Positions 1 to 8,653 of a stretch of DNA of 34,046 bases are shown piece after piece. Each line of letters starts with the position of its first letter. Positions within the stretch are counted from its first letter, which is position 1. This stretch comes from Bifidobacterium breve (GTDB taxonomy: Bacteria > Actinomycetota > Acidimicrobiia > Acidimicrobiales > Microtrichaceae), in the NCBI GenBank assembly GCA_945888825.1, contig CAMDAT010000004.1, positions 1 through 34,046 of the forward strand, read 5' to 3'. The notes beneath the pieces are model-generated. The model saw nothing but the letters and a program-made list of their open reading frames with translations, did no database searches and was not told the DNA's origin. Position numbers and translations under genes: made by a program.

Positions 1-995
1 TGCTCCGAGGGGAACACAGGTGTGAGGTCATCAAAGTTGACGCGATCACGAGCCAACTCTGGGTCCGCCCCATTGACGGCATCTATGCGCAGGAGCGCGG
101 GATTCTTCTCACCGCGATTAGCCGGTCGGCTGGCGCCTGTCAGCCAATCACCGCGACGCAGACCAAGCTGGCGCGTTTGCTTGACCGACACGTAGACGTC
201 GTCTCGACTTGGCAACAAGCCGTTCACTCGCAAAAAGCCGTAGCCCTCATCTCGAAGGTCAAGCACGCCGGCAACATCAACAAGTTCCCCCTCCCAGGGT
301 TGCGAACCTTCTGCGCCTTCTTCTTGACGATCGCGGCCACGACGGCGACGCCGCCTACGCGGATCACCATCTGGGTTCAGCGCATCATCCTCGGTTGACG
401 TGCCTCCGGAATAGCCCTGAGGAGAGGCTTCACCCGTAGGAGCAGGGGCAGAATCACTCCCGGCGGGGGCAGAATCATTCCCGGCGGAGGCTTGGCCGCG
501 AGATCCAGCCTCTCGTCGAGGCTGACGAGCAGATTCACCACCGGTGTCAGAAGCTTGACCCGTGCCGTTCTGCTCTCGCTGACCCTGCTGACCCTGCTCA
601 GACGGCTCAGACGACTCAGATTGCGAAGATCTAGCCGAGCTATCAGATGCCTCTGATTGCTCTTGGCCGCCAGATTCGCCACTGTTGTCCTGCGCAGCCT
701 CCGCAGCCGAATCCCCCGTCTCGGAAGTCTCAGGCGCGTCTTGTGCACCTGCGGACTCGCCACCTGCACCCTGGGCAGTATCGGCCCCAGTTCCAGCATC
801 GGCATCAGGTGTAACCCCAGCCAACTCCAAAATCATGGTGATGATGTCCGCTTTCTTTACCCTGCTTGTTGGCTTTCCGCCCAGAGCCTGGGCAATCACG
901 GCAAGCTCGGAGCGATCTTTTCGCTCTAGTCCATCAAGATCTATCGAATCAGCACTCACTGCTTCAGACTCACTTTTCGTTGAGGCATCAGGCAC
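1..995 (-). CDS. rho: Transcription termination factor Rho, N-terminal part (runs off window)
   Basis: Rho is the hexameric RNA-dependent ATPase that ends transcription. Only its N-terminus is in the window; the ATPase domain lies beyond position 1. Translating the minus strand gives a Rho_N/SAP-like helical segment (ERKDRSELAVIAQALGG, then KKADIITMILELAG). About 140 residues rich in Ser, Glu, Gln and Gly follow, then an Arg block (RRRRRRGRDR), then the cold-shock-like RNA-binding domain (VAGVLDLRDEGYGFLRVNG, DDVYVSVKQTRQLGLRRGD). A long disordered insert is usual for actinobacterial Rho. There is no ATG start. GTG at 995 and GTG at 959 are both possible and neither has a good ribosome binding site; an in-frame stop lies at 1077-1079. 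The start is uncertain, the identity is not. It follows the threonine genes as in mycobacteria. Confidence 0.93.
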   Translation of the reverse strand, partial: MPDASTKSESEAVSADSIDLDGLERKDRSELAVIAQALGGKPTSRVKKADIITMILELAGVTPDADAGTGADTAQGAGGESAGAQDAPETSETGDSAAEAAQDNSGESGGQEQSEASDSSARSSQSESSEPSEQGQQGQREQNGTGQASDTGGESARQPRREAGSRGQASAGNDSAPAGSDSAPAPTGEASPQGYSGGTSTEDDALNPDGDPRRRRRRRGRDRQEEGAEGSQPWEGELVDVAGVLDLRDEGYGFLRVNGLLPSRDDVYVSVKQTRQLGLRRGDWLTGASRPANRGEKNPALLRIDAVNGADPELARDRVNFDDLTPVFPSE

Positions 996-1240
996 GAGTC
1001 GCCTGCTGCGGGTTGGGGTCCCGACGTCCCGCCAGTGTGGCGAGGACGGGATCAGTTCGTGGAAGTCGACACGTGCCTACAGAACTTGGGGAGTTCGCTC
1101 AACACTTCTTCAGACGCCGTGTCATGGAGTTCGTTGACGAGTGAATTCAGTGAAGTGTCATGCGGTTTCAGAACTCAGAACCCGACCTGATGGCCGGTGA
1201 ACTCCAAAATCCCCCTGCAGCCTTTGCCGAAGAATTCCCC

Positions 1241-1269
1241 AATCTAGTAACAGACTGTTGTACTCGCAA
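1241..1269 (-). promoter_or_regulatory. Putative sigma-A promoter for rho
   Basis: On the minus strand TTGCGA (1264-1269) and TAGATT (1241-1246) are separated by exactly 17 bp. They lie just past the end of the phosphoglycerate-mutase-like gene. Transcription would begin near 1234 and leave a leader of roughly 240 nt before rho. A long leader fits the general picture of rho autoregulation, but no specific fold was recognised. The 285-bp gap 996-1280 holds no other gene that I can support. Confidence 0.4.
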
Positions 1270-1280
1270 ACTTACTTCTG

Positions 1281-2456
1281 TCAGGTCCGTTGAAGCAGCA
1301 GCGACATCAGTTCATGGCCCGGGACGACCTGGGCCTGCTCCGTTCCTGATTCGCTGTACTCACCACCAGAACCGTCGACCTTGGAATCCACGATCAGGTA
1401 GGGAACAGTGGTGGATGTATGAGTCTTCAGCAGCAGCGGTGTCGCATGATCTGGCGACATGAGGAGTCGCCAATCCCCCATGGCGTCCAAAGCTGGTATC
1501 AGGCCAGCAAGAACCCTTGCATCCCAGTTCTCGAGCGCCCTGACTTTCTCTGCCAGATTTCCTGCGTGGCCAGCCTCGTCAGTGGCTTCGATGTGAATGA
1601 CAAACAGATCAGTGTCACCCTGCAGTGAAGCAATCGCTGCGTCACGCTTGGCCTCGTAGTTGGTGTCATACCAACCTGTTGCGCCCTCGACTTGAACCAC
1701 GTCCATGCCGGTGAGAACTCCAAGGCCTCGAACGAGGTCGACGGCGGTCACCATGGCGGCAGAGATGCCGTAGGTCTCCTGAAAGGAGGGAAGTTCTGGC
1801 TGATGACCTTGCCCCCAGAGCCAGATTTGATTCGCCGATACTTGTGGGAACTGCTCCAGTACAGATCGGCTGGCCTTCATGAGTTCACTCAACTGTTGCC
1901 CGGCAGGCCCGGTCGGCCATTGAGCAGGTCCGTCAGTGAGGTCGTGCGGTGGGATGCAGTCCGCTGCTGCCCAAGACTCGGGTGCAACCATGATGTGGCG
2001 GTACTGGACACCTGGGTGAAAGCTCACCTCGGCGCCGGCTCCAGAGCCCAGTTGCTCGTCTAAGGCCTTGATGACCTCGGCGGCTTCCTCGGTGCTGGGA
2101 TGACCACCAGCAAAGTCAGCCATGAGGCCATCGGGGTGATCTGCGTCAGTGACCACAGTCGAGAGGTTGCAGCGAAACGCAACCTGGTCGGGTCGGATTC
2201 TGATGCCGAGGGATGCGGCCTCGATAGGTGCGCGGCCAGTGTGATGCACTGCGGGGTCGTAGCCCAACAAGGACAGGTTGCCGACATCGCTGCCCGGCGG
2301 CATCCCCTCGGGAATCACAGCAGCACGCCCGACCGTTCCTCGAGCAGCCAGCGCGCTCAACACGGGCATATGGGCAACCTCAAGGGGGGTTCGCCCACCC
2401 AAATCAGGGTGCGGTTCATCGGCACAACCATCAGGCACGCAAATCACATACTTCAT
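1281..2456 (-). CDS. ApgM-like (COG3635) phosphoglycerate mutase family protein; candidate homoserine kinase
   Basis: This protein belongs to the alkaline-phosphatase superfamily branch that contains archaeal-type, cofactor-independent phosphoglycerate mutase. Visible motifs are the N-terminal metal site CVPDGCAD, the nucleophile region PPGSDVGNLSLLGYDP, GRAPIEAASLGI, and the C-terminal metal ligands HIEATDEAGHAG and SPDHATP. Its position between thrC and rho is where other actinobacteria carry thrB. Members of this family have been proposed, and I believe shown genetically, to act as homoserine kinases in some other bacteria (from memory). I therefore infer homoserine phosphorylation as the likely role, with phosphoglycerate mutase as the alternative. 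The start is taken at ATG 2456 (MKYVICVPDG); a TTG at 2489 would add 11 residues with no family match. The ribosome binding site is weak. Confidence 0.8.
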   Translation of the reverse strand: MKYVICVPDGCADEPHPDLGGRTPLEVAHMPVLSALAARGTVGRAAVIPEGMPPGSDVGNLSLLGYDPAVHHTGRAPIEAASLGIRIRPDQVAFRCNLSTVVTDADHPDGLMADFAGGHPSTEEAAEVIKALDEQLGSGAGAEVSFHPGVQYRHIMVAPESWAAADCIPPHDLTDGPAQWPTGPAGQQLSELMKASRSVLEQFPQVSANQIWLWGQGHQPELPSFQETYGISAAMVTAVDLVRGLGVLTGMDVVQVEGATGWYDTNYEAKRDAAIASLQGDTDLFVIHIEATDEAGHAGNLAEKVRALENWDARVLAGLIPALDAMGDWRLLMSPDHATPLLLKTHTSTTVPYLIVDSKVDGSGGEYSESGTEQAQVVPGHELMSLLLQRT

Positions 2457-2570
2457 GCATACATTCTTGCTCACCACAGAGGCAAGCAAAACCTCTGCGC
2501 CGGTCGCTCCCTGCCACGGAACCCAAAAACCTTGCCTTGTTGTGCGTGAGACTCGCTCACGAGTGAGGGT

Positions 2571-4031
2571 TTATGGGCGCTGGCTTGATGTGAGCTGCGA
2601 TCGCACGAGTGCTTCCACTGCCTCGAGCGTGTTCTGCACATGTTCGATTCGTTCGACGCGGTCAAACAAGTCAGTGAGATGAGCGGGTAGTTCCGGGCGG
2701 AACCCCAGTGCATCCTGGACAGCGTCAGGAAATTTTGCTGGGTGCGCCGTTGCCAGCGCAACCACGGGAACCGATTCTTCTCCACCGAGTTGCTCCGCTA
2801 GCGCTACTGCAATTGCTGAGTGCGGATCGAGCACCAAAGCAGTGCGTTCGTGCACCGATTGAATAGTCGCTGCAGCAGATTCGTCATCAACGCTCCCTGC
2901 ATCGAATTCCGCACGGAGCTTGTCCAAGATCTCAGCCGGAACCGAGACCGATCCATCGGCACGAAATGCGGCCATGAACTCAGCTACTGCCTGCCCGTCA
3001 CGGTCGAGCACCTCGAACAGCAAGCGCTCTAGATTTGAACTCACTTGAATATCCATTGAGGGGCTCGAGGTTGGCACCACTCCCTGGATCTCCATCTGTC
3101 CCGTCGTAAAAAATCGCGTGAGAATGTCGTTACGATTTGAGGCCACAACAAGACGGTCAATTGGAAGGCCCATCTGTTTGGCAGCCCACCCAGCAAGAAT
3201 GTTGCCAAAGTTTCCGGTCGGCACACAGAAGGTCACCTCTCCGGCTTGGGCAACGCTCTCGGTCCCGAGAGATTCATCTCCAGACTCACTGCTGTCAGTA
3301 GCTTCAAGGTAGGCAACTACGTAATAGACAATTTGTGCCATGACTCGCGCCCAATTGATTGAGTTCACTGCACCAAGATGCACTTCGTCACGAAACGTTG
3401 TGTCGCCGAACGCTGCCTTGACTAAGTCTTGGCAATCATCGAAGGTGCCCTCTACCGCGACCGCGTGCACGTTGCTTGCTGCGACCGTGGTCATCTGACG
3501 CCGCTGAACATCCGAGACTCGCCCCTCGGGGAACAGTATGCAGATATCGATCCGCTCTCGATCTCGAACTGCGTCAATTGCAGCAGACCCAGTGTCGCCC
3601 GAGGTTGCACCAAGAATGCAGATGCGCTCGTCACGTTGGGTTAACACGTAATCAAAGAGTCGGCCCACCAGCTGCAATGCAACATCTTTGAATGCCAACG
3701 TCGGGCCATGGAAGAGCTCCAACAAGAACAGGTCAGCGCCTGCTGCAGTAGTGCCAAGAGGTACGAGGGGGCAGACCTGCTCGGCTGCAAAGCCCGCATA
3801 GCTGTCATGGACAATGCTTTCAAAGACGTCTCGGGGAATATCACCCTGAACAAATGGCCACATGACTTCAACGGCGATTTCTGAATAGCTGCGTCCTCGG
3901 AGCTGCTTGAGCGCTGGAAGCGCTGGCCAAAATTCGGGCAGGTACAACCCGCCATCGAGAGCAAGGCCTGCCAGCAAGGCGTCAGCAAATCCCAGCTCGG
4001 GTGCAGATCCCCTTGTCGATACGTACTTCAT
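2571..4031 (-). CDS. thrC: Threonine synthase
   Basis: This PLP enzyme converts O-phosphohomoserine to threonine in the cytoplasm. It has 486 residues and is of the longer E. coli/yeast-like type. The N-terminus (MKYVSTRG, then LDGGLYLP) is typical. The PLP lysine is in HGPTLAFKD (about K115), the phosphate-binding loop is ATSGDTGSAA (about 142-151), and FCVPTGNFGNILAGW follows in the middle of the protein. The start ATG has a clear Shine-Dalgarno (AGGAG, 7-nt spacing) that overlaps the stop codon of hom, so the two genes are cotranscribed and probably translationally coupled. Its substrate would have to come from the neighbouring ApgM-like protein if no thrB exists elsewhere in the genome. 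The 114-bp gap downstream holds only a short dyad (ACTCG/CGAGT, 2551-2564). Confidence 0.96.
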   Translation of the reverse strand: MKYVSTRGSAPELGFADALLAGLALDGGLYLPEFWPALPALKQLRGRSYSEIAVEVMWPFVQGDIPRDVFESIVHDSYAGFAAEQVCPLVPLGTTAAGADLFLLELFHGPTLAFKDVALQLVGRLFDYVLTQRDERICILGATSGDTGSAAIDAVRDRERIDICILFPEGRVSDVQRRQMTTVAASNVHAVAVEGTFDDCQDLVKAAFGDTTFRDEVHLGAVNSINWARVMAQIVYYVVAYLEATDSSESGDESLGTESVAQAGEVTFCVPTGNFGNILAGWAAKQMGLPIDRLVVASNRNDILTRFFTTGQMEIQGVVPTSSPSMDIQVSSNLERLLFEVLDRDGQAVAEFMAAFRADGSVSVPAEILDKLRAEFDAGSVDDESAAATIQSVHERTALVLDPHSAIAVALAEQLGGEESVPVVALATAHPAKFPDAVQDALGFRPELPAHLTDLFDRVERIEHVQNTLEAVEALVRSQLTSSQRP

Positions 4032-4041
4032 TACAAGTCTC

Positions 4042-5373
4042 CTAGTCGGTACCGATAACTCGCAGCACGGACCCTACTGAGGTCACCGAATCCAAAGCGC
4101 TGAGCTCGTGCAAGGTAGCTCGCACGTCTGCTTCTCGTGCCGCATGGGTAATAAAGATCAGTCGGGCTGCACCTCTGTTGGGCTGTTGCTCTTGGGCGCC
4201 TTCCTCTAGGACTCGTTCTTCTAGGACTTCTTGCTCCATGGAGTGGATCGACACCCGATGGTCACCGAATACGCCTGCAACAGCGGCAAGCACGCCGGGC
4301 TCGTCGCTCACTTCAAGGTTGAGGTAAAAGGGTGATACCAGTTCATCGACAGGACGAAGATTCGCCTTGGCAAAGCTGCCGTTACTTGCGTGGGTGCCCT
4401 TCAGCAGGTTTGCAGCAGCGTCGACAACATCTCCAAGTACTGCAGAAGCAGTTGGGTTTCCGCCTGCTCCTCGGCCGTAGAACATCAAGTCACCAACAGC
4501 CGCACCCTGCACAAAGACTGCGTTAAAGCTGTCTCGAACCGAGGCCAGCGGATGCTCGTTCGGAACCATTGCGGGATGCACGCGAACAGCCACTGTGCCG
4601 TCGCTAAAGCGTTCAGCAATAGCGAGCAGTTTGACTACGTAGCCCAACCGGCGAGCAAACTCGATGTCCGTTTGCGTTACACCAGAGATCCCTTCGTGGT
4701 ACACGTCACCAGCAACAACGCGCACACCAAAGGCAATGGTCGCAATGATGGCTGCTTTCGCTCCGGCATCAAATCCTTCGACATCGGCTGTGGGGTCGCG
4801 CTCTGCATACCCCAGGCCCTGAGCCTCGGCCAACGCAGCGGAGTAAGCCCATCCTTCATCAGTCATCTTGGTGAGGATGTAGTTCGTGGTGCCGTTCACG
4901 ATTCCCATCACCCGCGTGATGTCCTCGCCCACTAGTGACTCACGCAGTGGCCGGACGATTGGTACTCCCCCGGCTACGGCGGCTTCAAAGAGTAGGTCTA
5001 CCCCGGCCTCGTCAGCCTCGGCGAACAATTCGGTTCCGATGTTGGCCAACAGTTCTTTGTTGGCAGTGACCACTGCCTTTCCAGATGCCAGAGCCAGCGA
5101 GATCAATTCTCGTGCCGGCTCGATTCCACCGATCACCTCGACAATCAAGTCGATGTCCGGGTCGGTCACAACGCTGTGAGCATCCAAGGTAAGAACACCC
5201 GGATCAAGCAGCACTGCACGCTCTTTTGAGGTTGACCGAACTGCGACTTTTGCAACCTGCAACCGCAAGCCGGTGCGTAGTTCGATCTCATCTGCGCGCA
5301 GCCGAAGAAGTTCGACTAATGCCGCACCTACGTTGCCGCAACCAAGCACTCCGATGTTCACCGTTTTTGCCAC
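4042..5373 (-). CDS. hom: Homoserine dehydrogenase with C-terminal ACT domain
   Basis: The enzyme reduces aspartate semialdehyde to homoserine, the branch point to threonine and methionine. It has 443 residues. The Rossmann motif GCGNVG is at residues 11-16, the catalytic-domain signature GIVNGTTNYILTKM lies in the middle, and EGFDAGAKA follows. From about residue 350 there is an ACT domain (FYLNLEVSDEPGVLAAVAG), the usual site of threonine feedback inhibition. This ACT domain carries an unusual short insertion with a duplicated VLEE. The start is GTG 5373 without a Shine-Dalgarno but with a TAGCCT hexamer 6 nt upstream, which suggests a leaderless transcript. An alternative GTG at 5361 is possible. 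Confidence 0.95.
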   Translation of the reverse strand: MAKTVNIGVLGCGNVGAALVELLRLRADEIELRTGLRLQVAKVAVRSTSKERAVLLDPGVLTLDAHSVVTDPDIDLIVEVIGGIEPARELISLALASGKAVVTANKELLANIGTELFAEADEAGVDLLFEAAVAGGVPIVRPLRESLVGEDITRVMGIVNGTTNYILTKMTDEGWAYSAALAEAQGLGYAERDPTADVEGFDAGAKAAIIATIAFGVRVVAGDVYHEGISGVTQTDIEFARRLGYVVKLLAIAERFSDGTVAVRVHPAMVPNEHPLASVRDSFNAVFVQGAAVGDLMFYGRGAGGNPTASAVLGDVVDAAANLLKGTHASNGSFAKANLRPVDELVSPFYLNLEVSDEPGVLAAVAGVFGDHRVSIHSMEQEVLEERVLEEGAQEQQPNRGAARLIFITHAAREADVRATLHELSALDSVTSVGSVLRVIGTD

Positions 5374-5379
5374 GTGCTG

Positions 5380-5385
5380 AGGCTA
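5380..5385 (-). promoter_or_regulatory. Putative -10 box for leaderless hom transcript
   Basis: TAGCCT on the minus strand ends 6 nt before the GTG of hom, the spacing expected when transcription starts at the start codon. No convincing -35 element is visible. It suggests that hom-thrC has its own promoter inside the argS-lysA-hom run, in the 111-bp gap after lysA. Confidence 0.3.
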
Positions 5386-5484
5386 CCGGCAACAGCAGGA
5401 CTCACCCGAACTACTCGGTCCAGCCTTGCCGGTGCTTGCTCTCTCGCGACTGAGCCTGTGGCATCGGATTCAACGGACCCAGCC

Positions 5485-6795
5485 CTAGCCAACGTCTGTC
5501 AGGAGCAGATCCTCGAGTGTCTCGCGGCGCACCACAAGACGAGCCTGACCCTCAGCCACAAAAACCACAGCCGGCCGCAGAACCTTGTTGTAGTTCGACC
5601 CCATTGAATGCCCATATGCGCCAGTTACTGGCGTTGCGATGAGATCGCCAACAGCAAGATCTGCCGGCACGCGTCCTTCACGAACCAGCAGATCACCAGA
5701 CTCGCAATGCTTTCCAACTAGTCGAATTGGCATCTCCCTGCGGGCGTTCGCAGCCCTCGGCAGAAAGGTCTCATAGCCGCTGCCATACAGAACTGGTCGC
5801 GGGTTGTCACTCATGCCGCCATCAACCGAGACATAGGTCCGCACTCCAGGGATAAATTTGATAGTGCCAACGGTGTACAGAGTCAGGGCTGCAGATGCAG
5901 TAATCGCACGACCTGGCTCCACGCTGATCTGAGCTGTGATGCCCTGCTCGCGACAGCTACTCAGAATTGCAGTCCCCCACTCGGTGATCGAGGGAGCCTC
6001 ATCGCCCTGCACATACGCCACACCGAGTCCGCCGCCCACTACGAACTCGGGCAGACCACACTCGACCACGAATGGGGCCACCGTGCTCAGCCCCTGCAGG
6101 AAGTTCTGAACGCTAAACACTTGGCTGCCAATGTGTAGGTGAATGCCAACCAGGTCCATGGCAATGCTGGCTGCAGCACGCTCCACGGCCTCCTCTGCTT
6201 GTCCGGTGGACAGGGGAAACCCGAACTTGGAATCAAGATTCCCCGTCTGCACATGTTCGTGCGTATGCACTTCAATTCCCGGGTTGATTCGCAAGAGCAC
6301 CTTGGGAGCCGCGCAGCCATCAGCCACTAGTGATTCGATGCGAGTCATCTCATCAAAGGAATCAACCACAATCCGGCCCACCCCCGCTTGGAGGGCCTGT
6401 TCGAGCTCTTCGGTGGACTTATTGTTGCCATGCAGTTCCAACGCCTCTGCCGGAACGCCAGCTTGCAGAGCCACATGGAGCTCGCCGCTAGTCGCAACGT
6501 CAAGGCGCATGCCCTCTTCATAGGCAAGACGCGCCATTGCTCGACACAGAAATGCCTTGGTTGCATAGATCGCACCACCTGGACCGAACACCGAGATTGC
6601 CTCTCGACAACGATTCCGAAGTTGCGCCTCGTCGTACACGAACAAGGGCGTACCAAAGCGGTCTGCAAGGCCGGCAAGGTCAACTCCGCCGATTGAAAGT
6701 GCGCCGTCACCTGCAACAGAGGCAGTGTCGGACAACAAGTCAATGGGTAACGCAGAGTTTCGATGATCAGATTGGTTACTCACTGGTTCTGTCAT
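5485..6795 (-). CDS. lysA: Diaminopimelate decarboxylase
   Basis: This is the last step of lysine synthesis: meso-diaminopimelate to lysine and CO2, PLP-dependent. It has 436 residues, the usual length. The PLP lysine is K80 in AIYATKAFLCRAMARL. The fold-III barrel motifs IHLHIGSQV and SVEPGRAI are present, and the dimer-partner active-site cysteine lies in GKHCESGDLL. The ATG at 6795 lies 9 bp after the argS stop codon, so the two genes are almost certainly cotranscribed; the ribosome binding site is weak. The argS-lysA pair is conserved in actinobacteria. Confidence 0.96.
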   Translation of the reverse strand: MTEPVSNQSDHRNSALPIDLLSDTASVAGDGALSIGGVDLAGLADRFGTPLFVYDEAQLRNRCREAISVFGPGGAIYATKAFLCRAMARLAYEEGMRLDVATSGELHVALQAGVPAEALELHGNNKSTEELEQALQAGVGRIVVDSFDEMTRIESLVADGCAAPKVLLRINPGIEVHTHEHVQTGNLDSKFGFPLSTGQAEEAVERAAASIAMDLVGIHLHIGSQVFSVQNFLQGLSTVAPFVVECGLPEFVVGGGLGVAYVQGDEAPSITEWGTAILSSCREQGITAQISVEPGRAITASAALTLYTVGTIKFIPGVRTYVSVDGGMSDNPRPVLYGSGYETFLPRAANARREMPIRLVGKHCESGDLLVREGRVPADLAVGDLIATPVTGAYGHSMGSNYNKVLRPAVVFVAEGQARLVVRRETLEDLLLTDVG

Positions 6796-6804
6796 TTCAC
6801 AGGC

Positions 6805-8403
6805 TCACATCTGCTCGGGGGCGGTGACGCCCAAGAGGTCTAGTCCAACTCTGAGTCCGCTACCTGCCGCATCGGCCAAGAGCCACCTTGCCTGGCGAAG
6901 CCCATCTGGAGTCTCCTCGGACAAAACGGGGCAGTCGTGATAGAAGCCATGCACTGCAGCGGCCAACTCACGCACCCAGGTTGTGATCTTGTGCGGGGCC
7001 CGGTCTCGTGCTGCAAGTTCCACTACCTCTGGCAGTAGGTACAGCGCACGCAGAATCTCTAGTTCGCGCTCGTGTACCAGAAGACTGAGGTCTACATCTT
7101 GTGCAGCTGTCCGCTGGATTTTGCGCTCGGCTGCGACACGGCTGATCGAGCGAATCCGAGCATTCGCCATTTGCACATAAAATACTGGGTTCTCGTTCGA
7201 CTGCGCGACGATCAGGTCTAAGTCCACTGTCTGAGGAGAGTCAACCGACTGCAGCAGATAGGTCAAGCGCACCGCATCAACTCCCACATCATCAAGGAGG
7301 TCCTCAAGTGTGATGAGGTTGCCGGAACGCTTCGAAATCTTCACTTCTTCGCCATCTTTTTCAAGCCGTACCAGCTGCGAGATGATCACTTCTAAGTCCG
7401 CCGGGTCATGGCCAAGTGACTGCACTGCAGCTTTCATGCGGGCCACATAGCCATGGTGATCCGCTCCCCACACGTTGATGAGCAGATCGAACCCTCGATC
7501 AAACTTGTCTCGGTGATAGGCAATATCGGGAAGCAAATAGGTGAACTCCCCGTCACTCTTGACGAGGACGCGGTCTTTGTCATCGCCGTAGTCAGTTGAG
7601 CGAAGCCAGATCGCGCCTTCTGAGTCATCAACTACCCCGCGCTGGCGCAGGTCGCCGAGCGTGGTTGGGATTGCACCCCGATCTACCATTGATCGCTCAG
7701 AAAACCAGGTATCAAAGTGGACGTTCAGGCGTTCAAGAACGGTGCGGGCATCATCGAGTGCGCGGCGTTCACCCCATTCGAGCGGATCAGCGTCTTTAGG
7801 CATCTGCTCTGCCCAATCCCTGATGTATTGCCCGTTGTAGCCACCCTCGGGAAGTTCGCTGCCAAGCTTGCGAGCAGTGAGCGAGGCGGCAAAAGTGCGC
7901 ATCTGAACTCCACGGTCATTGATGTAGAACTCGCGCTCCACCTGATAACCGGTGTAGCTCAGCAAGCGACCCAAACTGTCACCAAACACTGCGCCGCGGG
8001 CATGCCCTGCGTGAACAGGTCCAGTCGGATTCGAGGAGACAAACTCAATCAGGACCTTCTGCCCCTGCCCCGTTTCAGAACGGCCGTAGGAATCCCCAGC
8101 AGCGAGAACCTGTGGAATCAACTCCTGCAGCCATGCATCATCTAATCGGAAGTTCACAAATCCAGGGCCAGCAATCTCGACCGAAGTCACATGCGGAGGC
8201 AGGTTCTGGTTCAGAGAATCAACCAACTGCTGAGCGAGTTCACGTGGCGGGGTACCCGCTTTCTTTGCAGAAGTAAGAGCAATATTTGAAGAGAAATCCC
8301 CATGGTCGCGGCGCGCTGGTTGCTCCAAATGAATCTCATCAGGTGAGTCGATTCCAAGCTCTGCAAGAGCAGAGGCAAGAGCAGTAGTGATCACAATGCG
8401 CAT
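6805..8403 (-). CDS. argS: Arginyl-tRNA synthetase
   Basis: A class I synthetase that charges tRNA-Arg; 532 residues. The N-terminal Arg-S domain (ARRDHGDFSSNIAL) is followed by the HIGH motif as HAGHARG at about 131-137. The KMSKS-like loop is KISKRSG at about 355-361, and a helical DALR anticodon-binding domain is at the C-terminus (ending GLDLLGVTAPEQM). The start ATG is preceded by AAGG at 5-nt spacing. The leader shows an imperfect repeat of ATAACCAAGG-type sequence. The gene heads the lysA-hom-thrC block and diverges from a tRNA-Arg gene 136 bp away. Confidence 0.97.
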   Translation of the reverse strand: MRIVITTALASALAELGIDSPDEIHLEQPARRDHGDFSSNIALTSAKKAGTPPRELAQQLVDSLNQNLPPHVTSVEIAGPGFVNFRLDDAWLQELIPQVLAAGDSYGRSETGQGQKVLIEFVSSNPTGPVHAGHARGAVFGDSLGRLLSYTGYQVEREFYINDRGVQMRTFAASLTARKLGSELPEGGYNGQYIRDWAEQMPKDADPLEWGERRALDDARTVLERLNVHFDTWFSERSMVDRGAIPTTLGDLRQRGVVDDSEGAIWLRSTDYGDDKDRVLVKSDGEFTYLLPDIAYHRDKFDRGFDLLINVWGADHHGYVARMKAAVQSLGHDPADLEVIISQLVRLEKDGEEVKISKRSGNLITLEDLLDDVGVDAVRLTYLLQSVDSPQTVDLDLIVAQSNENPVFYVQMANARIRSISRVAAERKIQRTAAQDVDLSLLVHERELEILRALYLLPEVVELAARDRAPHKITTWVRELAAAVHGFYHDCPVLSEETPDGLRQARWLLADAAGSGLRVGLDLLGVTAPEQM

Positions 8404-8539
8404 GGTTACCTTGGTTATCTTGGTTGTCTGAACGGGTCGTTACTCGTGCCAGCGATGGGGCGGCTGCTATCGAATGGTAACGTCCGGTCCCTGAGTTCTC
8501 GTAACTCATTGTGGACCGCCCAGGTGGCCTACTCGCAAG

Positions 8540-8611
8540 GCCCTCGTAGCTCAGGGGATAGAGCATCGCCCTCCGGAGGCGTGTGCGCAGGTTCGAATCC
8601 TGCCGAGGGCA
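8540..8611 (+). tRNA. tRNA-Arg (anticodon CCG)
   Basis: The cloverleaf was read by eye. The acceptor stem GCCCTCG/CGAGGGC is perfect, the D-stem is GCTC/GAGC, the anticodon loop is CTCCGGA with anticodon CCG (reads CGG), the variable loop has 4 nt, and the T-arm is GCAGG-TTCGAAT-CCTGC. The discriminator base is A and CCA is not encoded. The outermost anticodon-stem pair is a T-T mismatch. It lies next to, and divergent from, argS, an association also known in mycobacteria. Confidence 0.95.
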
Positions 8612-8653
8612 CAAATATCTGCAGCCGGATTGACCCTCAAGATTTCCTTCTTG

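Noticed and set aside
377-805. Arg/Leu-rich 142-residue open frame on the minus strand
   Set aside because: It is an out-of-frame shadow of the low-complexity part of rho; the rho frame gives recognisable domains on both sides.
2457-2489. Upstream TTG start for the ApgM-like gene
   Set aside because: The extra 11 residues have no family match and the ATG at 2456 gives the typical N-terminus MKYVICVPDG.
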